Source: Photobacterium lutimaris (GTDB lineage: Bacteria > Pseudomonadota > Gammaproteobacteria > Enterobacterales > Vibrionaceae). From it: DNA of 64,000 nucleotides. Positions 21,601-29,900 of the stretch are shown piece by piece. The stretch is from positions 62,001-126,000 of the forward strand of contig NZ_PYMH01000001.1 of NCBI RefSeq assembly GCF_003025555.1, given 5' to 3'. Numbering within the stretch: the first letter of the stretch is position 1; every line of letters starts with the position of its first letter. A program made the position numbers and the translations under genes. The notes under the pieces were generated by a model. It was not told where the DNA came from, searched no databases, and saw only the letters and a list, made by a program, of their open reading frames with translations.

Positions 21601-23921
21601 TTAAATATTTGTCTGTGAGGGAAATTGAGTTTAGGGAACAGGGTCTCGAAGAAGAGCTTATGCTTTCTTTCATTGATCATGTGGTGAGCCAGATCAGCAT
21701 TATCACCCAATTACCCATTGATGAAATTGATGTAAATGAAGGTATAGAAAATCTGGGGCTAGATCAAGTAACGGTAGAGACAGTAATAAGCGACATTAAC
21801 AACACGTTCAATTTAGCCATTAAATCGAAACAATTCTATCAATTAGAAACCATCGAGAAATTCTGTCGCCATTGTGTCAATTCTTATGCCGATGAAATAG
21901 GTAGCCGTTTGACGCAGGGACTGGACAAAGTGAAGAGTACTGGTTATAGCATTAAATTGGTCGACCTTGCTTATACACTCTATCACGGTAGAGATCATCG
22001 TTCAGAGAGGCTAGCTATCATAGCCACTTCGATTCAGGAATTGAGAACGACTCTCGAGGATTTTCTTTTAGGTAACGTTGAGAGCGGTCTTCTTATCCAT
22101 CATAGCAGTTCGAAGGAATCGATTCGAGGCTCTGTCAATGCTCCGCTACAGGAGATTGCTCTATCATGGGTGGCAGGAGAGGATGTATCTAATGCAGTGC
22201 AGGGGATAGTGTCTGCAGGAAGAAAGGTGCCTTTGCCAACGTATCCTTTCTCTAAAGTCAGGCATTGGATAAAGGCAAAGGAATGTACGCCAGAACAGGA
22301 AAAATCAATCAATACCGCTGCACCGATTAGTAATAAGAGCGCAAGGATAATTCAATTTGAACAAGAAAGTTCTTGGGTCGAAAGTAACAGTATAGAGTTA
22401 CTTATTCTTGCTTTAGACAAAACAGACCTTTTTCGCTATTTACTAACACCTCATCATATAGATGACATAATGCACCAACAAAAAATAAAGGCGAAATATA
22501 TAAGACTAGTCCAGGCAGTCATCAACATTCTTGAGAAGGAAGGCGTGTTGTTGACTAATGGAGAAAAGGAAATTGTTTTACACAGTAATTTTACGCCAGA
22601 AATACTTCGGCAAAGAGCAAGTGATGCCCAAGCGCGGTTGGGCTCTATTCTTACTGATAAACCTAAATATAGAAATCATATGCGTTTGCTACAAACGTGC
22701 ACAGAAAATCTACTCAGAATACTCCGAGGTGAGCTACTTCCAACCGATGTTATTTTCCCAGACTCGAGAATGGATTTGGTAGAAGATGTGTATAAGGGCA
22801 ATATCAGCGCAGATTACTACAATAATCAATTAGTCAATAAGCTGAACGACCTGATCCTAGCGAAGCAGTCAGGTCATCGTTCAGGTGACAAAATAAGGAT
22901 CTTGGAAATTGGTGCAGGCACGGGTGGGACATCGGAGTTAGTTCTTAACCGGATACAGCATTTCCAGAACATGGAGTACTTTTACACTGATATTTCTCTT
23001 GCCTTTGTGAAATACGGGAAGAATAAATATGGAGCGCATCATCATTTCCTACACGCACAAACACTTAATGTTGAAGACATCGAAGACGTTAAGAAATTTC
23101 GAGGCAATGGTTTTGACATAGTAATTGCTGCGAATGTCTTACATGCAACGACGGATATGAACCGAACTCTAACCAATATTAATTATTTGTTGAAAAGAGG
23201 TGGGGATCTGGTCGTTAATGAGTTGGTCAAAAAGAAAAATTTCTTAACTCTTACCTTCGGGCTACTAGATGGGTGGTGGTTATTTAAAGATGAAAACATT
23301 CGCATCGCCGATACGCCTCTGATTAAAATAGACCGTTGGAGTTCCTTGCTTGATAATTTAAGATTTGACAATACTGTATTTCTTGGTGTTGATGATTTAG
23401 AGAATGCCGATCAGGCGATTATCGTGTCGACAAAAGTGGAAGACTTAATTGCCATTGAAGACGACATTGAAACTGAGTCTATATCGACCAACGTCACGAA
23501 CAATTCACGATTCGATTCAGAATACAACTATATTACCTCTAGTATTGTGCAAGTTCTTGCAACAACATTAGACCTCGATCCACAGGTTGTAAAAACTGAT
23601 AAGCCTTATATTGATTTCGGAGTAGACTCGATATTGGCTGTAGAAGGTGTAAACCGAATTAATAAAAAGCTAGGGATAAAACTGAGAACCACAGATTTCT
23701 TCAATTACGTCACGGTACAAGATTTAAGCCAATACATCCGTGAAAATTATTCTATTTCGAGTCATGAGGTAATCCAACAAATAGCTGAGCCGGATGATTC
23801 TGTGGATCGTGAGGCGAGTAAGAAAGTTGAAGATGTAGAGCTATTAAATTTGTTATGTGATCTACAAAATGGAACAAAGTCAGTTGAGGAAGTTGATGAA
23901 ATAATTTTATCGACGTCGTAA
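9672..23921 (+). CDS. trans-AT polyketide synthase, second half of M3 to M6
   Basis: The start is fixed by AAGGAG eight bases ahead of ATG 9672. Order: N-terminal docking-like helices, KR (Tyr392) and ACP (Ser545), completing the KS-DH of the preceding protein; KS4 (Cys790), KR with no LDD-type Asp (A-type-like, L-hydroxyl predicted), ACP (Ser1719); KS5 (Cys1965), DH (HIVDGEKILP, YGPAF, DGALQ), KR (ADYSYAN) and three almost identical ACPs (Ser3199, Ser3314, Ser3429); KS6 (Cys3677), ACP-like insert lacking Ser, LPTYPF linker, C-methyltransferase with SAM motif ILEIGAGTGGT (nt ~22900), ACP (Ser4653 in GVDS). The last ~35 residues (LLNLLCDLQNGTKSVEE...) resemble four-helix-bundle docking domains and pair plausibly with the KKLLELIKSGELSPEKG start of the next protein, which begins 26 bases downstream. 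All three KSs keep Cys-His-His. M6 has no KR, so an alpha-methyl-beta-keto unit is predicted. Confidence 0.96.
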   Translation: MMKRIVKLLKEALVSSEAAAHLVALAKHKCSDSATYLEKQWVRTEVNSNTTDGVLLVFSNNEQKHDVWMEQHSGIVITILHSEQYEQVRENVFGLNLTDECQVKHLLTALVKEKDTEFNIIFDYRTDSRSDAEHIISGWLQFLHAMTQEHSLLSINGVVPVADDITGPNLHYLSLSALFRVMQKEHHDYILRTVKLSSESTEEDVIQELYSKQTSSLEIKYAKGSRYERHLTPATIPKNTHPTLTISENQTILISGGGGKIGFLISQWLITTYNCSVVLIGRSPEADVNKHYPLIEASNGVTYIQQDVTAKNPSLPLRKVLDRGIHGVIHLAGSLNDGLFRHKELSNWNEEISSKIKGIENLDAWTVSQPLRFFIAGSSLSAVHGFSGQSSYSYANAYLDHYIECREQLVNRGEKTGASISLNWSLWKDGGMSVSDEQKRQYKALYGIEDVSLISGITSIVMAISQQKSQLVVIDGDGSKILSSFNTTPAHVMATGSRPSNTYTKEDEHYTELLSGLYDIVEELMNVKREKLKPKTELAHYGFDSISFADLANKINQRFAINITPSVFFQYLHLDAITRYLLAECDIALEAEQDSIDESPYRNRGTRSADFDEDQSVSDDAVAIIGISGQFPGANNHESLWSRLVESADLVGEIPEDRWKWKEIFGNPKERNNQTNIRWGGFISDIDKFDRNFFKISARESELMDPQQRLFLQCSWSVVEDAGYNINELRGSNTAVYVGVASTDYTDLIIRNNLELEPHYSTGTGHSIVANRVSYLFDFHGPSEAIDTACSSSLIAVHKAAENIRSGECDLAIAGGVNVLLNPNLFISFSKAGMLSSDGKCKPFDKDANGYVRGEGVGAVLLKSYKQALIDHDHIYGVIKGSAVNHGGKTQSLTAPNPEAQAEVIRTALRKSRLDPSAISYIEAHGTGTNLGDPLETEGLKSALSASSFGKKSIGIGSIKSNIGHLETAAGIASVVKVLMSFKYEQIPSTIHFKELNPYVNLSNSPLYVVDQLQQWVPQHSEQSPLTAGISSFGFGGANAHIILQKPARTQASSNEAQDQLILISAESSSSLRNSIRDLRHYLLKYKSTISLVDIAFTLQKGRVHHQKRLALVVSSVNDLIVQLESQDEKIQESELSFDSCCSTGKLASTYDRRSQLYGIAKQWMNGETYRWEQLYDIQPHRISLPTYPFDKTKCWIDTNNSLESVQHSSYKSSLSNEEHQVVRINQKLVAASCDRISNGVSRKLLVIRFLQTQESKLIEELRNSFNTIEVLLSSLLSDAYVDQLLRSFINDDEVLILVENNECQDLQDEGRAYYGLLKQLSNLARYANSGRKRTKRLRFKFLHYFLEDAPRYQNPLTSLFKSFVSEQPSFCFKSVSLDVLDPTILEAELSAHFNNDEIIYTAGKRQNRQLVLDEPLQVPVLDGRFVERGVYLVTGGTGGIGRSICKDITMKGGIVIAVGRSTLTSQAINELKENAIIADYISCDICDHKSISIIEEHVSHHYGQLTGIVHAAGININRTINNSIDTDWEPIVETKVCGSQHLLTLAEHFRTDFLVLFGSMVGITGNAGQSIYAYSNACLDRISRSINERDLHLDCYAINWPLWDSEGMKMPASVMQKYKEEYGFIALSVEEGLRIWEKVLKAAPGNYSFLFGESQKIKQYVQMVNAGLNVKSDHIKEEWSNDRETYIQLFVETLAGVLRVSKAEIDIDETFENLGLDSLLINQFCDQVQIEIADFQVTLMFEYTTLRSLSEYCESQGMIQKNIRINNQADNQRCQLRGNVNNGPAPDDIAIIGIHGRYPDANNMDEYWLNLSAGKDSVSVVPEGRWDNAAYFSESVQEADCDKYYCQWGGFLSNPDYFDPGFFGISPKNAEVMDPQERLFIQSAWNALEDAGYIPLLKGSEDSKIDRNIGVFTGVTTHTYSLYNADFNSRGSYAIPNSQPWSIANRVSYLFNLTGPSVPIDTACSSSLAAIHFACKSIQSGECNLAIAGGVNLYLHPQKYIHLSNLKMLSPTGKCHAFSEKADGFVPGEGVGSIVLKPLKKAIRDGDHIRGVIKGSGINHGGRTNGYSVPSTTSQADVIEIALKNADVEPNSIRFIEAHGTGTSLGDPIEIAALNKVFHKHSRDSELYVGSVKSNIGHAESAAGIAGVSKIVQEFSQEQLVPSINCTNFNPKIKLSGGSVHIQRDALSFDELRKDTKVPLRAGVSSFGAGGTNVHLILEEYIDHRLHSKQDAVPVAIILSARDKKNLKQYAKDIRDFIVRRSDNQLKQNSLNLDNLAYTLQSGRLHMKERLGFVAKDLGDVIRQLEKYYNDVQDDRILQSTLVDKRKKGKIVQVETIQDALSSWLEGDFPSWERMSTESHMISLPGYPFVGKSYWYNGEPAFQDRQTKQCQGNHYFDKRVIVVEPNKEYKLSLSDDAFFVEDHIVDGEKILPGSVYLEMMRFIFEESTRKSRPVLKNIMWSQPLVFMDTQHRLKIECKGDEEDQKLTIKGSNESTGESIYAQGQVVYEKQSIQPEPIAVLNKQKYRESPSYNREDIYSFFNRMKLQYGPAFQVIDKLWKQENAVIAELNVRPATEDEHFVFHPAILDGALQAIIGFYIEDQESIAKDTFLPFLIKKIQIFKPVNPTCFVYIEESTVGKDQCSFNIKICNKQGDVCISIQDFVVNKLSNNNKRQHPQELLHLKPIWASSKLTINNLQEKAHKIVVFSDSKDIMTALNFKLPSDTKFTLVTPGERNKRISTDHFEVNDKDYAHYDELLRMLKLEGFIPTATIFLQQKGTQSENIEDKLFTSFYRLFNWSKCIIKSDQKSEVKQIVLFEDCSNTDFFSSGLFGLAKTISREYQKLATKVVEVAQSDKLSSDDIADIISHELKDNALHEIRYEGKNRKKLQMTPVVLSGDDNRIMRRQGTYLITGAIGGLGRMLAFYLADKYQADVLLTDIVEPGSKRVVSHLAKLRDKNVAVNYIQADLSNRVSVESLFKNVARNDINGLFHIAGFIKDALVHDKTEQEIQSVFAPKINGTMLVDECSKHLDIDFFAVYSSIAAFSGNVGQADYSYANRFQNAYCEYREQLREKGQRVGKTVAINWPLWEEGGMQTSAETQEYFVKSTGMQALSTESGLKSLELALNSDESHLIVVEGDRDKIYQTLQVTQQQTTKTSWPSPINKRNHITKIVKAQLTAITNVDEKDIDLRTEISDYGLDSVALTSFSNRLNEEFKCDLTPATFFEYSYIDELIQHLETVVEAVLIVEEHEQQGSMEKKSLIQDGLQPESKKNWPSPINKRNHITKIVKAQLTAITNVDEEDIDLRTEISDYGLDSVALTSFSNRLNEEFKCDFTPATFFEYSYIDELIQHLETVVEAVSVVEEHEQQGSMEKKSLIQDGLQPESKKSWSSPINKRNHITKIVKAQLTSITNVDEKDIDLRTEISDYGLDSVALTSLSNRLNEEFKCDLTPATFFEYSYIDELIQHLETVVEAVSVVEEHEQQGSMEKNCLIQDNLQPESVTVSKDENQAIAIIGISGKFPSADNIDDFWENIVSGKSLMKEIPKERWDWLKYFGDPQEEVNKTFVNKCAFMDDVDKFDAGYFKISPREAALMDPVQRMFLECSISTIENAGYKVSSFADSDTGLYVGLINPEYADLMVEQDLPIEAHMATGVSRSIVANRVSYLLDIKGPSEVIDTACSSALVAIDKGVDSIRNGRCKMVLAGGVNVILSSRVHLSYSKAGMLSPDCESKAFDDSANGYARGEGVGAVLLKSLDQAEKDEDHIYGIIRGSAINHGGHANALTAPSPNSQAALLIDAYSQANISPETVSYIEAHGTGTSLGDPIEMNGLKKGFQYLYKKHNLDFGSGHKIAVGAVKTNVGHLEAAAGIAGLFKTLLSIQNKTIPTNRNFTKLNQYIDIADTPFYVSDETVAWPALEDKHGKKLPRRAGVSSFGFGGVNAHMVIEEHMSTDTSEDNGKPQLVVLSALTQAGLKDYAASIVKYLSVREIEFREQGLEEELMLSFIDHVVSQISIITQLPIDEIDVNEGIENLGLDQVTVETVISDINNTFNLAIKSKQFYQLETIEKFCRHCVNSYADEIGSRLTQGLDKVKSTGYSIKLVDLAYTLYHGRDHRSERLAIIATSIQELRTTLEDFLLGNVESGLLIHHSSSKESIRGSVNAPLQEIALSWVAGEDVSNAVQGIVSAGRKVPLPTYPFSKVRHWIKAKECTPEQEKSINTAAPISNKSARIIQFEQESSWVESNSIELLILALDKTDLFRYLLTPHHIDDIMHQQKIKAKYIRLVQAVINILEKEGVLLTNGEKEIVLHSNFTPEILRQRASDAQARLGSILTDKPKYRNHMRLLQTCTENLLRILRGELLPTDVIFPDSRMDLVEDVYKGNISADYYNNQLVNKLNDLILAKQSGHRSGDKIRILEIGAGTGGTSELVLNRIQHFQNMEYFYTDISLAFVKYGKNKYGAHHHFLHAQTLNVEDIEDVKKFRGNGFDIVIAANVLHATTDMNRTLTNINYLLKRGGDLVVNELVKKKNFLTLTFGLLDGWWLFKDENIRIADTPLIKIDRWSSLLDNLRFDNTVFLGVDDLENADQAIIVSTKVEDLIAIEDDIETESISTNVTNNSRFDSEYNYITSSIVQVLATTLDLDPQVVKTDKPYIDFGVDSILAVEGVNRINKKLGIKLRTTDFFNYVTVQDLSQYIRENYSISSHEVIQQIAEPDDSVDREASKKVEDVELLNLLCDLQNGTKSVEEVDEIILSTS
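19140..20171 (+). repeat. Three 345-bp tandem repeats encoding three near-identical ACPs
   Basis: The unit beginning TGGCCGTCGCCCATC recurs at 19140, 19485 and 19830, an exact 345-bp (115-residue) period that includes the linker as well as the ACP. Each copy carries DYGLDSVALTS with the phosphopantetheine serine. Only scattered substitutions separate the copies; copies 1 and 3 agree at several sites where copy 2 differs, suggesting recent duplication or gene conversion. The third copy fades out at about 20150-20171 before KS6. Confidence 0.95.
21640..21890 (+). other. ACP-like insert in the KS flanking region of M6, attachment Ser lost
   Basis: Same place as in M2: after KS6 and before LAYTLYHGRDH. 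The segment has the ACP pattern (ITQLPIDEIDVNEGIENLGL, then a helix ending in SDIN, then YQLETIEKFCRH), but GLDS reads GLDQ, with Gln4032 (nt 21765-21767) replacing the serine. It cannot carry a chain. Confidence 0.72.
22300..23450 (+). other. C-methyltransferase domain of M6
   Basis: Downstream of the LPTYPF linker lies a class I SAM-dependent methyltransferase: a helical N-terminal part, motif I ILEIGAGTGGTSE, then FDIVIAANVLHAT and a LLKRGGDLVVNEL strand. It is expected to methylate the alpha carbon of the beta-keto chain on the following ACP. Motif I is intact, unlike in the related domain of M10. Confidence 0.88.
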
Positions 23922-23947
23922 TTCACTATTTTTTTGGTAAAGGTCGT

Positions 23948-26900
23948 ATGGAAACGAAAAGCAACAGGAAAAAATTACTTGAACTTATCAAAAGTGGTGA
24001 ACTTTCGCCGGAGAAAGGATATGAACTGCTAAAAGTATTGCTGCAAGAGAGCCGTGAAGGCAATGTAGACATGAGCGCTAAAGTCGATAATAAGGAAGAC
24101 ATCGCCATTATAGGGATGGCGTGTAAATACGCTGGCGCTGATAATATCGATGAATTTTGGGCTAATCTAAAGAATGGCGTTAACTGTATTACAGAGATAC
24201 CAAAAGACCGATGGAATGTTCAATCGTTCTATGATCCAAAAGGTGAGAGACCTTTCACTAGTATTTCTAAGTGGGGTGGGTTTGTAAACAACATTTATAA
24301 CTTTGACTGTGGTTTCTTTAATATATCACCACGCGAAGCTGAACTAATGGACCCACAACAGAGACTTTTTCTTGAGGAATCATATAAGGCGTTAGAACAG
24401 TCTGGTTATGGTAAAAGCACCAAAAAAGGGCTTAATTGCGGTGTTTTTGTTGGTTATAGTGATGGAGACTACAAAAATGTGCTGTCTGATTACAACATTC
24501 CGCCAGATGCCCATTATTTTATGGGGAATTCTGGGTCCATTCTCGCTGCACGTATTTCATATCACCTCAACCTAAAAGGTGCCAGTATTGCTGTTGATAC
24601 GGCTTGTTCATCTTCGCTGGTTGCAATAAATCTTGCCTGTAGAAGTATCGTATCAGGTGAAACGGATATGGCTCTTGCGGGTGGAATCACGTTATTTACT
24701 ACGCCAAACATATACTACCTTACTAGCAAGTCAGGCATGCTTTCAATTGATGGGAAATGTAAGACATTTGATAAAGAAGCCAATGGATTTGTGCCAGGAG
24801 AAGGTGTTGGAGTCGTTGTTCTTAAGAGGCTAAGCAAGGCGCTGGAAGACGGCGATTGCATTCACTCTGTAATTAAAGGCTACAAACTTAACCAAGATGG
24901 AAAAACAAACGGAATAACAGCACCCAATTCCAACTCACAAACTCAGCTAGAGATGGATGTATATCGGGAATTTAACATTAATCCAGAAACAATCGCTTTT
25001 GTCGAGGCTCATGGTACTGGAACAGTGTTAGGAGACCCGATAGAGATAAATGCATTAACGGACGCATTTGCTAAATTTACGTCAAAGAAGAACTTTTGTG
25101 GCATAGGGAGTGTAAAGTCCAATATCGGCCATGCGCAATTGGCTGCCGGAGTTGCAGGTGTAATTAAAGCATCGCTGAGCCTCAAACACGAGGTAATAGT
25201 ACCCACGCTTAATTTTAGTCAGCCGAATCCACACTTGAACCTGGAAGACAGTCCGTTTTATGTAAACACCAAGCTAGAAAAAATTAATGTAACTCAAACA
25301 AACAAAGCGACAGTAAGCGCATTTGGTTTTAGCGGCACAAACGCTCATATTGTTATCGAATGCTCCCCTCATAGTGAGAAATCACAAAGTAGCCCCGGCC
25401 ATTGGCCCATTTGTATTAGTGCTCGAAATGAGGAATCACTGAAACAAAAGGTCTTCGACCTTCTTAGTTGGATTCATGGTGCTGATCACAATGAGGTTAA
25501 CCTAGCCGATTTGTCTTACACCTTGCTGGTTAAACGAGAGTTATTTCGGTTTAGGAAAGCTTGGGCGGTCAATACGCTAGAAGAGCTGAGGGCCTGTTTG
25601 GCGAAAGAGGTGGAGAGCATTGCTACCACGGAAGTAAAATCAGTTGATAGCCGAGACCCTGATAGGCAGCAGATTGCTGAATTCGAACAGCTAAGTAATG
25701 CGAAGAATAGCAATTACAAAGAAGTGACACGAATATGTGATCTCTTCAATGAAGGGATTGATTGCCCCTGGCATCTATTGTTCGCAAGTCAATCCGCTCG
25801 AACCCTCAATATTCCTACGTACCCGTTTTCTGGCAAGGTGCACAAGATTCAGCAGAATGTCGAGGCTCTGACAGTTGCAAAGCAATTGCAGCATAGGATT
25901 GAGTTTAGTGGTAATGAGTTCTTTCTAGAAGATCATACGGTAAACCAGGCTAAGGTTTTGCCTGGGGTATTGTACCTGGAATACGCGCTTCAAGCGGCAA
26001 AACGACTTGGATTGCCGGTTGCTGATAAAATTGAAAATGTCGTATGGTTACAACCCTTTATTGTTAACAATACGTCCAACGTGATAACTGTGGAGTTCGT
26101 TAAAAAAACACTGGGATGGAATTTCAGGTTTTTTAGCGGCGCAGACTCACAGGTTATTGATCATGCACAGGGGCTTCTTAGCAATGAAGAGAAGCGTTCT
26201 GATAAGTCAGAATTACTAGATTTTAATATCCTACGTAAGAATTGCATCGCCAAAATATCCAGAGAGGAACACTATCGGCAATTCAAAACAAGAGGAATAG
26301 AACACGGACCACGTATGCAAGGTGTTCAGGTTCTTCTTTGTTCCGATGATGATGCACTTTCTGAGATATCGGCTGTTGGTTGTGCTGATCTCGAGGAGTC
26401 AGACTTTCTACTGCATCCGACAGTTTTAGATTCCGCTTTGCAATGTATAACTGCAACTCTGGACAATGAAGAGAGGCAACAAAGGCACTTATATTTACCG
26501 TTTGGCATGAAGAATATAGTCGTCTACAAGAAACTCAGTACTATTGCGCTTGCACATGTAAAACCGAACGTCAAGAAAGCAGGCTCGTCCATTTATTCCT
26601 ATGACATCACGCTTGCAGATAAAAACGGAGTAATACAGGCAACTATTAGCGAATTTACAATGAGAAAGGTGCAGGCAGAAGTAACCGCTGATAAAAAGGA
26701 GACTGCGGAATTAGTGACCTACGAGCGTCGCTTTATGCCGGAAGCTGCTAGAAAACGGGAATCGGCTTTAAGTAATGTGATTGTTTATGATCTGAGGTCA
26801 GAGGCTAAAGACCGTGACATCGGGTTCGATAAATCCAGCTATGTACTGACCGAAAGTGTTAGTTTTTCTCAATCATCTAACATGTTTAGTGGGGCGTGGC

Positions 26901-29900
26901 GTAATCCGAAACACATTCGACGGCTTGTTTCTAATCTGGGTCTGAAAGAAATCAATCTTTTGCTAACTGTTACGGACGAGGGTTGTGACATTGATGCAAT
27001 TATCAGCCTGATACTGGCTTGGTGCCAATACGCCCATACTGAACGGAATAATCTACCTCTAACTATCGTCTGTAGCGTTGAACAGTCCCAACCGGGTTTA
27101 GCAGTAAATTTAGCTGCTCTTGAAAGCTTTGCAAAATCCATAAAACTAGAGAGAAAGAATATTCATGTCAGTGTTGTTTTCCATAAACAACCCTTGTCTG
27201 AGATAGTGGAAGAAATTGGTGGAGAATTTCGGGAGCACGTACATCACTTAGTTAAGTATTCCAACGGAAAGCGATTTATACAGCGTTTAGTTCCCATTAC
27301 CCTGCCAGAAGATACTATTGAGTCGTCAATAGAAGATGGAAAACTGTATCTCATTACGGGAGGGGCCGGCAGTCTAGGCCTCATTCTAGGGCAGCATATT
27401 GTTCAGCACTATCATTCAAACGTCGTTCTCGTCAGCAGAAGTTGTAGTGAAGAAACTAAAGCTACCTTAAGTGAATTAAATAGTAACGCAAAAGGTACAA
27501 TCGAATTTCTGGAGGCAGATGTTTCCAATGATGCGCAGCTACACAGCGTAGTTGACAATTTAAAGAAAAAATATGGTGTGATTCATGGTGTGTTTCATAT
27601 GGCTGGCGTTATTGATGATTCCTACTTTTGGAATAAATCGATGGAAGCTTTTGCGAAGGTGGTCAGCCCTAAAGTAGTCGGCGTCCAGAATCTAGATAGA
27701 TGTACTACTGGCGAACCTTTGGATTTCTTTGTTTGCTTTTCATCTGTTACGGCCATTACGGGCAACGTAGGGCAAATCGACTATACCTATGCAAATGGAT
27801 ACTTGGATTATTGGGCAAGAGAACGAAACAATGATGTCAGCAAAGGTTTAAGTAATGGAAAAACAATTTCTATTAATTGGCCTTTTTGGGGTGAAGGAGG
27901 AATGCAGATTGATGAGAAAGTGGAAGAGCTCCTCAAAAATAATGCAGGAATTCACCGTCTACAATCGGATGATGCTATTCACTTCCTCAAACAGTGCATT
28001 CAATCAGACTCTAGCCAAATAGTACTCTATAACGGAAATAAAGAGAAAATACAGCGCTTATTAGGACAACAATTGGAGCAGAAAGTAGTGAAGGTTTCAG
28101 CAAATCCCCGTAATGATTTCAATCAATCACAACATCTACGATTGGCAATACAGAGTCAATTAAAAGAAATAATTACTCAACTACTAAAAGTTAGTGATGA
28201 TGAATTCCGCTTGAACAAAGAAATGAGCGAATACGGGTTTGACTCGATAAGTTTTACAACTTTTGCTAATTCCTTAAACGAAAGATATAGCTTGGAATTA
28301 ATGCCATTGGTGTTCTTTGAGTACCCTACGATCCAAAAATTAACGGAGCATTTGCTTTCCAATCACCATAAGCACGTAGAACAAGTTCACGGGCAGGTAA
28401 CGGTGGATTCACAACAAGAAGCGACACCGATAGTTGATAGTCAGCAGGCAGATCGAGAAGAAGCATGCCCGGGGACGCTTAATAATGGCAAGTATGATGC
28501 GGATGATATAGCCATTGTTGGTATGAATGCGGTACTACCAAACTCTGCTAATATAACAGAATTTTGGAACCATCTCGTCAACGGAGATGACATGATTAGT
28601 GAAGTTCCAAGTGATCGTTGGAATTGGAAGGAGTATCAAAAAGAAACAAGCGAGGATAATTTTCGAACCGAAATCCATTGGGGTGCATTTATGGATGAAA
28701 TCGACAAATTTGATGCGCCGTTTTTTAATATCTCCCCAAGAGAAGCTCAGTTGATGGATCCGCAGCAACGTCTGTTCTTGCAAACGGTATGGTCTGTGAT
28801 CGAGGATGCAGGCTATAAAGCCAGCGATTTGGCCGGCTCCAAGACGGGTCTCTTTGTGGGTGTTTCAACACTGGATTACGCGCAATTACTCAATCAGCAT
28901 CAAGTGCCCATTGATGCCTACACGACGACAGGAAGAGCCCATTCGATTCTTGCCAACAGAGCATCATATTTTTTCGATTTTAGGGGACCAAGTGAGCCTG
29001 TTGATACTGCATGCTCTAGTTCACTCATCTCTGTTATAAGGGCGGTAGAGGCTATCCGCAGCGGGAGTTGTGATCAAGCGATTGCGGGTGGGGTTAATGT
29101 AATTGCTTCTCCGGAATTGTATGTCGCCTTTAACAAAGCGGGTATGTTGTCTCCTGATGGAAAATGTAAAACGTTTGATGAGTCAGCAAATGGTTATGCA
29201 AGAGGAGAGGGTACGGGAGCTCTGTTTCTAAAGAAGTTGAGCAAAGCCACTGAGGACAAGGATCAAATATATGCTGTCATAAAGGGTGGCGCCATTAATC
29301 ACGGTGGTAAGGCTAATTCATTGACGGCACCAAACCCAGCGGCTCAGAAAGATTTGCTAGTTGATGCGTATTCAAAAGCGAACATATCTCCAGAGAATAT
29401 TACCTATATCGAGGCGCATGGTACTGGTACAGCACTGGGAGATCCGTTGGAGATTGAGGGATTAAAAAAGGCCTTTAATGAGCTGTTCTTGCGCAGCAAT
29501 AGCGAAAAACCATCACAAGCTTATTGTGGTATCGGTGCTGTTAAGTCGAATATTGGTCACCTCGAAGCCGCAGCCGGTGTTGCTGGACTCATAAAAACCG
29601 CGCTTGCCATCAAATCTAAGACTATTCCACCATCCATCAATTTCCATAGGATCAATCCTTTGATTGATCTGGAGGGGTCTCCTTTCTATATTGTTGATAA
29701 ATTGAGACCGTGGGATAAGCCTGCTAATTCGCCACGAATTGCTGGTGTTAGTTCATTTGGTTATGGAGGTGCAAATGCTCATGTGGTGCTACAAGAGCAC
29801 ACCCAGTTAACGAGTAACAACGGGGCTTTAACGACGCAACTTATCCCACTATCAGCAATAGAGCCCGAACAATTGCAATCTATTATTGAAAATCTTTATC